A stretch of DNA of 11,252 nt, taken from Candidatus Faecivivens stercorigallinarum (GTDB lineage Bacteria > Bacillota > Clostridia > Oscillospirales > Ruminococcaceae). A program made the translations under genes and the position numbers. The DNA lies in NCBI GenBank assembly GCA_018715465.1, contig DVLN01000174.1:1-11252 (forward strand), read 5' to 3'. How positions within the stretch are numbered: position 1 is the stretch's first letter; each line of letters opens with the position of its first letter. This document shows, piece after piece, positions 1 to 5,835 of this stretch. Under the pieces are notes generated by a model that was not told where the DNA came from, did no database searches, and saw only the letters and a list, made by a program, of their open reading frames with translations.

Positions 1-5
1 GAGGA

Positions 6-83
6 CCTTCCTTAATTTTCCGGTAACATTCAAAAAAGTTTTTTATTTTTCTGCAACTTTTTCAAAACTTTCAATGTATTATA
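6..83 (-). promoter_or_regulatory. Possible divergent promoter and ribosome binding site for a gene off the left edge
   Basis: On the minus strand there is a perfect TATAAT (positions 83-78) followed, about 65 bases later, by AAGGAAGG (positions 13-6), a good Shine-Dalgarno match pointing out of the window. No convincing -35 is seen at the proper spacing; the -35 position falls inside the dyad at 97-116. The reading is that a divergent gene begins just beyond base 1, but its start codon is not in the window, so this is tentative. Confidence 0.3.
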
Positions 84-96
84 GATGTTGAATCGT

Positions 97-116
97 GCTG
101 TTTAGCCTGAAACAGC
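97..116. promoter_or_regulatory. 7-bp dyad, candidate operator
   Basis: GCTGTTT (97-103) and AAACAGC (110-116) form a perfect 7-bp inverted repeat around a 6-base centre. No T-run follows on either strand, so it is not a normal terminator. It lies between the plus-strand promoter at 149-178 and the possible minus-strand -10 at 78-83, which is where a dimeric repressor or activator could bind. The role is inferred; only the symmetry is seen. Confidence 0.35.
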
Positions 117-148
117 CATTCACGAATAATCATTATGTGAAAAAGTTG

Positions 149-178
149 TTGACGGATGTGTGCAGAATATGGTATTAT
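149..178 (+). promoter_or_regulatory. Sigma-A-type promoter of the cell-wall-binding CAP gene
   Basis: TTGACG at 149-154 and TATTAT at 173-178 are separated by 18 bases. The -10 is preceded by TGG, giving an extended -10 (TGnTATTAT). Predicted transcription start is near 185, leaving a 5' leader of about 58 bases before the ATG at 243. A 10-base sequence GAAAAAGTTG (139-148) abuts the -35 and is the inverse of CAACTTTTTC at 54-63. Confidence 0.7.
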
Positions 179-242
179 TATTAAAAGGATGCTTGTCTCG
201 CCCTTCCGTTTTCGGTTTGACTGAAAGGATCATCTGTAAAAT

Positions 243-1220
243 ATGAAGTTATGGATTCAAAAGGCGGCCGCTTGTCTGGCGGCAGTATCGACAATCACAC
301 TCTGCGCGGCACCGGTTTGTCTGCCGGCTTCAGCGGCCTGGGTGAATAATGGCGGCAGCTGGAGCTATACATCCGGCAACCGCAATCTGACCGGCTGGCA
401 GAAGCTGGATGGCGTATGGTATTATTTTGACAATTCTGGTATCATGCAGACCGGCTGGCAAAAGATCGACGGCATCTGGTATTATCTGAATTCTTCCGGT
501 GCGATGCAGACCGGCTGGAAACGAATTGACGGCGTCTGGTACTTCTTCAATGGCGGCGGTGCGATGAAAACCGGTTGGCTGTACAATGGCGGCAGCTGGT
601 ATTTCTTTAATGGCGGCGGCGCAATGAAAACCGGCTGGGTGTCTTCCGGCGGCAAATGGTATTACATGGATCAGGACGGGAAGATGGTTACCGGTTGGAT
701 TACGGTTAAGGATACCCGTTATTATTTGAGTGCTGACGGCAGTATGGTGACCGGCAGCGTGACAATTGACGGCAAACAGTATACATTTTCCGATTCTGGC
801 GCATTGCAGGGAGAGTCGGGCGAAAGCGTTGATAGTGATGAGATCGCGAAGGATGTTCTGTCCCAGATCAATCTTGCCCGCCGTAAGGAAGGACTGTCGT
901 CCCTGACGCTTTCGAACGCGCTGTGTGAAGTTGCGCAGGCCCGCGCAGTAGAACAGTCCCAGATGGGCGGTATTTCCCACAAACGCCCGGATGGCAGCGA
1001 GTGGTACACAATATTAAAAGAATATGGTCTGTCCGCGACCGGATGCGGCGAAAATCTGGCGGTAAATTATTCTTCCGCCGCAGCGGTGGTCAAGGCCTGG
1101 CTGGAGTCTCCGGCACATAAAACCAATATTATGAATACCCAGTACGTCAGTATGGGTATCGGCTATTATGAAAGAAACGGCAATATCTACTGGGTTCAGC
1201 TGTTTTCGACTGAACGGTAA
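243..1220 (+). CDS. Secreted cell-wall-binding repeat protein with C-terminal CAP (YkwD/SCP-like) domain
   Basis: A 325-residue exported protein. Residues 1-31 are a Sec signal peptide (basic n-region with K2 and K7, hydrophobic core, ASA cleavage site at 29-31). Residues 32-189 hold about eight ~20-residue aromatic repeats of the type GW..(I/D)G.WYYF...G.M.T, as in the choline/glucan-binding CW_binding family, which attach proteins to the envelope. Residues ~198-325 are a CAP domain, with the usual bacterial landmarks: SHKRPDG (H246), GENLA (E270), SPAHKTNIM (H292) and the YWVQLF end strand. Cysteines 228 and 268 could pair. The ATG is preceded by AAAGGA at 224-229, a rather long 13-base spacer; an in-frame stop at 237-239 rules out an earlier start. 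The gene has its own promoter and terminator. Bacterial CAP proteins have no agreed single activity, so the biochemical role is unknown; surface location is well supported. Confidence 0.9.
   Translation: MKLWIQKAAACLAAVSTITLCAAPVCLPASAAWVNNGGSWSYTSGNRNLTGWQKLDGVWYYFDNSGIMQTGWQKIDGIWYYLNSSGAMQTGWKRIDGVWYFFNGGGAMKTGWLYNGGSWYFFNGGGAMKTGWVSSGGKWYYMDQDGKMVTGWITVKDTRYYLSADGSMVTGSVTIDGKQYTFSDSGALQGESGESVDSDEIAKDVLSQINLARRKEGLSSLTLSNALCEVAQARAVEQSQMGGISHKRPDGSEWYTILKEYGLSATGCGENLAVNYSSAAAVVKAWLESPAHKTNIMNTQYVSMGIGYYERNGNIYWVQLFSTER
336..809 (+). repeat. In-gene tandem array of ~60-bp cell-wall-binding repeats
   Basis: The stretch encodes eight consecutive repeat units (protein residues 32-50, then every 20 residues to 170, then 171-189). 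Units four (513-572) and five (573-632) share the motif WYFFNGGGAMKTGW almost base for base, suggesting recent duplication or gene conversion, while the first and last units are degenerate. Arrays like this can change length by slipped replication or recombination. It is coding sequence and not CRISPR: there are no unique spacers of constant length. Confidence 0.85.
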
Positions 1221-1351
1221 GAGCCGACTGAATATTTGATAATTCATGTATTTTTTTAAGGCGGGGTTCCCAAAGGCAGGTTCCTGCCGGTCGAACAGAC
1301 AAAAGAACGGAGTTTTCAGATCTGCTCTTATCGTGATTATATAGCAATTCC

Positions 1352-1391
1352 AGGGAAAGGCCGCATTGCGTGTCTTTCCCTCTGCTTTTTT
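1352..1391 (+). terminator. Rho-independent terminator after the CAP gene
   Basis: AGGGAAAG (1352-1359) pairs with CTTTCCCT (1374-1381); the 14-base loop contains a small inner CGC/GCG stem. AGCA and TGCT can extend the stem with a small bulge, and TTTTTT follows at 1386-1391. It lies about 130 bases after the CAP stop codon, so the transcript would have a long 3' end. Confidence 0.65.
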
Positions 1392-1446
1392 CAGGGACAG
1401 ATGACGGCCTGGACGTCTATAGTGGCCGGGGATGTGAATATAGTGA

Positions 1447-1477
1447 TTTACCCGGATCGGCAGATTCGGGGTAGAAT
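1447..1477 (+). promoter_or_regulatory. Weak candidate promoter for the Sm-like/cold-shock-like gene
   Basis: TAGAAT at 1472-1477 is a fair -10 placed 27 bases before the start codon. The best -35 is TTTACC at 1447-1452 with a long 19-base spacer, so the match is poor. A promoter is expected here because a terminator precedes it at 1352-1391, but the exact site is uncertain. Confidence 0.25.
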
Positions 1478-1504
1478 AAATAGATTATTTTGGAGGTAGT
1501 CAAT

Positions 1505-3205
1505 ATGGCAGCACGCGAAGATTTTGTTCTGGATTATCAGGTCGGACAGCGGATCACCGTCATTCTGGGGAACGGAACCCTTTGCTGGAGCGGGGAACTG
1601 GAGGAGATTGGCGAACGGAGAATCCGGCTTCGTATGGAGGACGGCTCCATTCGCTCGGTCGGATATGGCGGCATCATCGCCGATTATCTGACGGTTGAGG
1701 AGCCTGAAACGCAGCAGTCTGTTTCTCTGGATGCCAGCCAGCTGGGAGATCAGCCGCCGCTGCGCAAGGCCTATCTGGAGGTCTGCGCGGCTGAATACGA
1801 GTGGGAGTTTGATTCCCAGTCGCTCCGGGAACAGGTCCGTCTCTCTCCGAACATCGAGCAGAAGAGGCTGATCGTTGCACTCGCCGACAGCCTGATCGAC
1901 GCGGAGGCAGCTGAAGACTACGAAACGATGGATCAGGTTGTCTCGGCTGGTTTGTCGCTGCTGGAAAAGGCACCGGACAGTCTGGCGCTTCGTCGGTTGG
2001 TCGGAGAGGCCGCACTGCTGGCAGAAGACTACGAGACCGCTGAGGAAATGCTGTACGGTATCGAGATGTACGCTGCGGCGTTTTATGCGGCATGGATGAT
2101 GGATGCGCGGGACAAGATGGCGGAGGACGGAGCCTATCATCTGCTGTATGAGCGGAAAAAGATACCCGAAGTGGTGGAGATGTATCTCCGTCTGGCGGAA
2201 AAGGCAGGAGATCTGTCGGTCTTTGGCAGTTTTCTGGAAAATGATGGGGACGCGAATCCCGAGCTGACGGCCCGGTGTCTTGCCTATCTGATGGTCTGTG
2301 CTGGTCAGGACCCGGTCGATGAAAGTGAACCGCTGTCCTCTGAGAAAAATCGCGCCGGGATGGCAAGGGTGTTCAGTAGTTGTTACCCGAATCCGTCCCC
2401 CTGTCAGCTGGAACAGATGGAGAGCGAAGAAGATACGGCGGACGGCACCTGTTCTGATCCGGTTACCTTTAATTCCGAACAGCTTTCGGACAATACCGGA
2501 TGGGAACAGCAGCCAAAAAACCGAACCGATATCTGCGGAACCATTTTCTCTTACAAACCTGAGCAGAAGATCGGATTTATCCGTGCAGAGGATACCGACT
2601 GGTTTTTCCATGTCAATCATCTGGCGGATGAACAGCTGGGCCAGATGCTGGAAGAAGACCCGCTGGGACAGTATATCGTACTGTTTGATGTCGGGCACAA
2701 CAGCCGCGGTGCATGCGCGGTCAACGTTCGGATCAAAGACCCGGAACATCCGCGTGAAAAACCCGACCCCGCGCTGGAGGTTGAACATCACGGCATCATT
2801 ACCCGGTATTATCCTTTTTATTCCAACGGCCAGATTACCGAAGGGGAGACCGCATATAATTTCCGGCTGGCCTTTGTGACCGACCCGACGCTGAAAAACT
2901 ACTGCGAGATCTGGCAGAATATCGTACAGTACCAGATTGCGGTGGTTTTCCGGCTGCGCAAGCTGAAAGATGGAAAGCTGGTGGCAACCGATATCCGTCT
3001 GGAACATCCGATTGAAGAACCGGGGATGGAGAGTGTTGCTTCACAGGCCGCTGGTGTGCCTGCATCCGAATCATCAGAGTCGGTTATGCCGGAAACAGTT
3101 TCGGAACCGCTGTCTGTGGATGAAACCGTTGCTGAACAGCAGGAGAACGTTCTGCCGGAAGATGTACCGGCTGTGACGGAAATCGCTGTGGGTGTAATTG
3201 AATAA
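1505..3205 (+). CDS. Unrecognised 566-residue protein: Sm/SH3-like barrel, helical middle, cold-shock-like domain(s)
   Basis: I do not recognise a named family for the whole protein. The start is the ATG at 1505, preceded by TGGAGG (1491-1496) at an 8-base spacing; a TTG at 1490 is in frame but overlaps that site. Residues ~10-65 read like an Sm/Hfq- or SH3-type barrel (VGQRITVILGNGT..SGELEEIG, then a short strand pair). Residues ~85-265 are helical and TPR-like, rich in Ala, Leu and Glu. Residues 343-410 resemble a cold-shock domain: G-T-I-x-x-Y, KIGFI in place of KGFGFI, WFFHVNHL in place of VFVHFS, and a closing RGACAVNV. Residues ~428-500 may be a second, degenerate copy (HGIITRYY, then DGKLVATDIRL). 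Residues 501-566 are an acidic, Ser/Val/Pro-rich, probably disordered tail. No signal peptide or membrane segment is seen, so it is likely cytoplasmic. Nucleic-acid binding is inferred from the folds only. Confidence 0.8.
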   Translation: MAAREDFVLDYQVGQRITVILGNGTLCWSGELEEIGERRIRLRMEDGSIRSVGYGGIIADYLTVEEPETQQSVSLDASQLGDQPPLRKAYLEVCAAEYEWEFDSQSLREQVRLSPNIEQKRLIVALADSLIDAEAAEDYETMDQVVSAGLSLLEKAPDSLALRRLVGEAALLAEDYETAEEMLYGIEMYAAAFYAAWMMDARDKMAEDGAYHLLYERKKIPEVVEMYLRLAEKAGDLSVFGSFLENDGDANPELTARCLAYLMVCAGQDPVDESEPLSSEKNRAGMARVFSSCYPNPSPCQLEQMESEEDTADGTCSDPVTFNSEQLSDNTGWEQQPKNRTDICGTIFSYKPEQKIGFIRAEDTDWFFHVNHLADEQLGQMLEEDPLGQYIVLFDVGHNSRGACAVNVRIKDPEHPREKPDPALEVEHHGIITRYYPFYSNGQITEGETAYNFRLAFVTDPTLKNYCEIWQNIVQYQIAVVFRLRKLKDGKLVATDIRLEHPIEEPGMESVASQAAGVPASESSESVMPETVSEPLSVDETVAEQQENVLPEDVPAVTEIAVGVIE

Positions 3206-3215
3206 TAAAACGGTG

Positions 3216-3254
3216 AAAGCCTGGGATTTCTGATAGAGAATCCCAGGCTTTTTT
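3216..3254 (+). terminator. Strong rho-independent terminator, plus strand
   Basis: AAAGCCTGGGATT (3216-3228) pairs with AATCCCAGGCTTT (3239-3251) around a 10-base loop, and the T-run 3249-3254 completes it. It begins 10 bases after the stop codon of the 566-residue protein gene. Confidence 0.9.
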
Positions 3255-3264
3255 GCTGGAAGGG

Positions 3265-3302
3265 AAAAACAGCAGGCCGCAGGGGGAATCCCTGCGGCCT
3301 GC
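3265..3302 (-). terminator. Strong rho-independent terminator of glyA, minus strand
   Basis: GCAGGCCGCAGGG (3272-3284) and CCCTGCGGCCTGC (3290-3302) form a perfect 13-bp stem with a 5-base loop. Read on the minus strand, the stem is followed by TG and a T5 run (complement of 3265-3269). It lies 33 bases after the glyA stop codon and stands back to back with the plus-strand terminator at 3216-3254. Confidence 0.9.
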
Positions 3303-3335
3303 CTGCTGGATAGATAAACTGTAATGTTAAAATGA

Positions 3336-4589
3336 TTATTCGTACAGCGGATATTTTGCACACAGCTGGGTGACAGTTTCGCGGACCGCTTCCTTGTTGG
3401 CTTCAAAATCAGCCGCAATCCGGTAGATGCAGTCGGCGATGACATCCATATCATCTTCCTTGAACCCGCGGGTGGTGACGGCGGGAGTGCCGAGACGGAC
3501 GCCGGAAGTGATGGTGGGTTTCTGGGGATCGTTGGGGATTGCGTTTTTGTTCGCGGTGATATAGACCTCGTCCAGGTTGTGTTCCAGCTCCTTGCCGGTC
3601 ATCTTCATGTTGCGCAGATCCAGCAGCATCAGATGGTTGTCGGTACCGCCCGAGACCAGTTCCATTCCTCTGCGAGTCAGGCCGTGAGCGAGGGCGTCGG
3701 CATTGCGGACGATCTGGGTCTGATATTCTTTGAAGGAGGGCTGGAGTGCTTCGCCAAAGCAGACTGCCTTACCGGCGATGACATGCATCAGCGGGCCGCC
3801 CTGGGTGCCGGGGAAGATCGCCTTGTCGATTGCCTTGGCGAGGCTTTCACGGCAGAGGATCATACCGCCGCGGGGACCGCGGAGGGTCTTGTGGGTGGTG
3901 GTGGTGACGACATCCGCATAAGGAACAGGGTTGGGATGCAGTCCGGCTGCGACCAGACCGGCGATATGCGCCATATCCACCATCAGGTAAGCACCGCAGG
4001 CGTCAGCAACTTCTCTGAATTTGGCAAAGTCAATCGTCCGCGGATAAGCGGAAGCACCGGCGACAATGAGTTTGGGTTTATGCTCCATTGCCAGCTGCAT
4101 CAGTTTGGCGTAGTCGATACGGCCGGTTTCCCCGTCGACGCCATAGGGGATGACGTTGAAGTATTTACCGGAGATGTTGACCTTGGAGCCGTGGGTCAGA
4201 TGTCCGCCTTCGTCCAGGTTCATGCCGAGGATGGTGTCGCCCGGTTTCAGCAGTGCGAAATAGACCGCAATGTTTGCCTGTGCGCCGGAATGAGGCTGAA
4301 CGTTGGCGTGTTCGGCGCCGAACAGCTGGCAGGCACGTTTTCTGGCGATCTCTTCGACGATGTCGACGCATTCGCAGCCGCCATAATATCTTTTGCCGGG
4401 GTAGCCTTCCGCGTATTTGTTGGTCAGAATACTGCCCATTGCGGCCATGACGGCGGGAGAAACGATATTTTCGCTGGCGATCAGTTCAATATTGCGGCGT
4501 TGTCTGGAAAGTTCCTTCTGCATGGCAGAAGCAACTTCAGGGTCAGTTTTGCCAATCAGGCCGATCGAATCGAGTAAATCTGCGTACAT
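3336..4589 (-). CDS. glyA: Serine hydroxymethyltransferase
   Basis: GlyA is a cytoplasmic PLP enzyme that converts serine and tetrahydrofolate to glycine and 5,10-methylene-tetrahydrofolate, the main entry of one-carbon units. The 417-residue protein has the normal family length. Visible landmarks are SEN (39-41), YAEGYPGKRYYGG (59-71, with the catalytic glutamate E61), the PLP-contacting MVDMAHIAG (203-211, D205), and TTTTHKTLRGPRGG (229-242) with Schiff-base lysine K234. The start is the ATG at 4589, preceded by GAGGGA at a 7-base spacing. An in-frame GTG at 4613 would add eight residues, KRKRD-rich, that are simply the translated ribosome binding site, so I reject it. The gene has its own promoter (4679-4707) and terminator (3265-3302) and is probably monocistronic. 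No missing key residue was noticed. Confidence 0.97.
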   Translation of the reverse strand: MYADLLDSIGLIGKTDPEVASAMQKELSRQRRNIELIASENIVSPAVMAAMGSILTNKYAEGYPGKRYYGGCECVDIVEEIARKRACQLFGAEHANVQPHSGAQANIAVYFALLKPGDTILGMNLDEGGHLTHGSKVNISGKYFNVIPYGVDGETGRIDYAKLMQLAMEHKPKLIVAGASAYPRTIDFAKFREVADACGAYLMVDMAHIAGLVAAGLHPNPVPYADVVTTTTHKTLRGPRGGMILCRESLAKAIDKAIFPGTQGGPLMHVIAGKAVCFGEALQPSFKEYQTQIVRNADALAHGLTRRGMELVSGGTDNHLMLLDLRNMKMTGKELEHNLDEVYITANKNAIPNDPQKPTITSGVRLGTPAVTTRGFKEDDMDVIADCIYRIAADFEANKEAVRETVTQLCAKYPLYE

Positions 4590-4590
4590 A

Positions 4591-4641
4591 CTAAAATCCC
4601 TCTTTCTTTTCACCGAAGGCAGCCACAGCTCCGCCCAGCAT
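4591..4641 (-). CDS. Possible 16-residue leader reading frame upstream of glyA
   Basis: Within the glyA leader, an ATG at 4641 opens a frame of 16 codons (MLGGAVAAFGEKKEGF) ending in TAG at 4593-4591, with one base between this stop and the glyA ATG. It contains four glycines, and its last codons are the glyA Shine-Dalgarno sequence. No good ribosome binding site precedes it (only CCGGG). It could couple translation or act as a leader peptide, or it could be chance. Only the reading frame and its position are seen. Confidence 0.2.
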   Translation of the reverse strand: MLGGAVAAFGEKKEGF

Positions 4642-4678
4642 CCCGGACGTTCTATTTGCCCGCGTTTATAATGGCTAT

Positions 4679-4707
4679 ATTATACCCTATCTCCGACGGT
4701 TTTGCAA
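4679..4707 (-). promoter_or_regulatory. Sigma-A promoter of glyA
   Basis: On the minus strand TTGCAA (4707-4702), a 17-base spacer and a perfect TATAAT (4684-4679) form a strong promoter. Transcription would start near 4671, giving a leader of about 80 bases. No known riboswitch or PurR-type box was recognised in that leader. Confidence 0.85.
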
Positions 4708-4746
4708 GGGATTGGACAGGATTTTTCATTTTCCGGCCAAAACAGA

Positions 4747-5613
4747 TCAAAATGCATACTCAGTTTCGACCGGATAGTGGTCGGAAAGGTACCGGCCGTT
4801 TCTCTCATCATTCCACAAACGGGTCCCGGCATGCGCTCCGATGAACGGTTCGGTGGCAAAAAGATAGTCGATCTTGATTTCGTCTTCCTTGTTGCCGTAG
4901 CCATGGAAGGTGATTCCGGTGTCGGCGGTCATATCCTTCAACCCGAGTGCAGCTCCTTCTTTACCGAACAGTGGTTGCAGTTCGGGGTCGGCTGGGGCGG
5001 CGTTAAAATCGCCCATCAGCAGGACCGGCAGCGGATGTTTTTCATTGTCCTGGCGGATGACCTCCAACAGCTGCCGCAGGCCGGCTTCCCTTGCCTCAGC
5101 GCAAAGATGGTCGAGGTGGGTGTCATAGATGCGGGCGGTCAGCTTCTGGGCTGGGAAGTAAACTTCCGCGACCGCACAGGTCCGGGGGCATTGACTCTGG
5201 ATGGCAAACCGGGAGCCGGGGACATCGGGCGTCGGGGAAAGCCAGAATGCGCGGTAGGAGAGCAGCTCAAGATCATTTCGTACCGCGATCATCGGACGTT
5301 CTCCGCCATAATCGGCGTCCCGTCCATGCCCCACAAAGGTGTATTCCGGCAGTCGCTCCCGCAGCCAGGACGCCTGATGGGGCAGAAGTTCCTGAAAACC
5401 GATAATTTCAGGGCACTGCTGCTGGATTTTTTCCAGTACCAGATCCCTGCGGAATTCCCAGCTGTTGATGCCATCCCCTTTGGGGAAGCGGAGTTTTGCC
5501 TGGGACCCGGCTTTTTGCATCGCCCCGTCAGGGAGTTTGGCGATCAGCTCGCGGAAGGTTTCGTCGTCCATCTGCTGGATGTCACATCGGATATTGAAGG
5601 TTACGATTTTCAT
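4747..5613 (-). CDS. Endonuclease/exonuclease/phosphatase (EEP) fold metal-dependent hydrolase
   Basis: A 288-residue protein with the full set of EEP (DNase I/AP endonuclease/inositol phosphatase superfamily) motifs: TFNIRCD (5-11, metal-binding N7), IIGFQE (70-75, E75), YDTHLDH (163-169), LLMGDFNA (198-205, D202 and N204), IDYLFA (248-253) and SDHYP (277-281) with the catalytic histidine H279. It therefore probably hydrolyses a phosphodiester or phosphomonoester with Mg2+. The substrate cannot be told; the compact form and lack of a signal peptide fit a cytoplasmic enzyme rather than a secreted nuclease. The start is ATG 5613, with AGGA at a 5-base spacing; ATG 5619, two codons earlier, is an alternative but sits only 4 bases from AGAGG. 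The frame stays open far upstream to 6432, but that part is antisense to the lipoprotein gene. No terminator was seen before the glyA promoter, so some read-through into glyA is possible. Confidence 0.9.
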   Translation of the reverse strand: MKIVTFNIRCDIQQMDDETFRELIAKLPDGAMQKAGSQAKLRFPKGDGINSWEFRRDLVLEKIQQQCPEIIGFQELLPHQASWLRERLPEYTFVGHGRDADYGGERPMIAVRNDLELLSYRAFWLSPTPDVPGSRFAIQSQCPRTCAVAEVYFPAQKLTARIYDTHLDHLCAEAREAGLRQLLEVIRQDNEKHPLPVLLMGDFNAAPADPELQPLFGKEGAALGLKDMTADTGITFHGYGNKEDEIKIDYLFATEPFIGAHAGTRLWNDERNGRYLSDHYPVETEYAF

Positions 5614-5637
5614 ATTCATCCTGCCTCTCAAAGAATA

Positions 5638-5656
5638 GATAAAATCAGATTTTGTC
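5638..5656. promoter_or_regulatory. Dyad at the start of the EEP transcript, candidate operator
   Basis: AAAATC (5641-5646) and GATTTT (5648-5653) are perfect inverse copies around one base, and the flanks GA/TC extend the symmetry to 5638-5656 with one mismatch per arm. A one-base centre does not suit an RNA hairpin, so a DNA-binding dimer is likelier. It lies at the predicted transcription start of the EEP gene. Function is inferred. Confidence 0.3.
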
Positions 5657-5662
5657 AAATAA

Positions 5663-5691
5663 AGTATACCGCGCCGCCTGGAGTTTTTCAA
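5663..5691 (-). promoter_or_regulatory. Sigma-A promoter of the EEP hydrolase gene
   Basis: On the minus strand TTGAAA (5691-5686) and TATACT (5668-5663) are spaced by 17 bases. The start of transcription would be near 5656 and the leader about 43 bases. A perfect TTGACA (5658-5653) lies just downstream, but the best -10 for it (TATTCT) is at a short 15-base spacing. Confidence 0.75.
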
Positions 5692-5780
5692 TCGCTTTTC
5701 ATATTTTGCGGAATTGAAGGAACGACGACAGAAATATGCAGGATGTTTAAAAATACCCTCTATCAATTTGCCTGAATTTG

Positions 5781-5789
5781 TGGTAAAAT
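5781..5789 (+). promoter_or_regulatory. Extended -10 promoter of the lipoprotein gene
   Basis: TGGTAAAAT (5781-5789 region, hexamer TAAAAT at 5784-5789) fits an extended -10 (TGnTAAAAT). No good -35 lies 16-18 bases upstream, which is common for extended -10 promoters. Predicted start near 5796 puts the ATG at 5836 about 40 bases into the transcript and argues against the in-frame TTG at 5794 as the start codon. Confidence 0.5.
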
Positions 5790-5835
5790 AAAATTGCCGT
5801 ATGGGCATATACTCATAAGACTGGATGTGAAGGAT

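Noticed and set aside
189..224. Eleven-codon frame in the leader of the CAP gene
   Set aside because: Its ATG is only a few bases from the predicted transcription start, with AGG directly adjacent and no usable spacing; most likely chance.
393..809. Regular ~60-bp repeats as a CRISPR array
   Set aside because: They are in frame, coding and diverged by codon, with no unique spacers and no cas genes nearby.
1275..1310. tRNA-like fragment (a TTCGA-type loop on the minus strand)
   Set aside because: The arms do not pair as a T-arm should and no anticodon or acceptor stem could be folded around it.
1448..3007. Long minus-strand open frame opposite the 566-residue protein gene
   Set aside because: It has no start site with a good Shine-Dalgarno, its composition is Arg/Gln/His-rich with no recognisable domain, and the plus-strand frame has a strong ribosome site, domains and a terminator.
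3579..4577. 332-codon plus-strand frame opposite glyA
   Set aside because: It is antisense to a clear, complete serine hydroxymethyltransferase and shows no domain of its own; it is an effect of codon bias.
4590..4613. GTG 4613 as the glyA start
   Set aside because: It would translate the Shine-Dalgarno sequence itself; the ATG at 4589 gives the normal family N terminus.
4590..4671. Riboswitch (glycine, tetrahydrofolate) or PurR box in the glyA leader
   Set aside because: The leader is too short and lacks recognisable aptamer stems or a PurR-type sequence.
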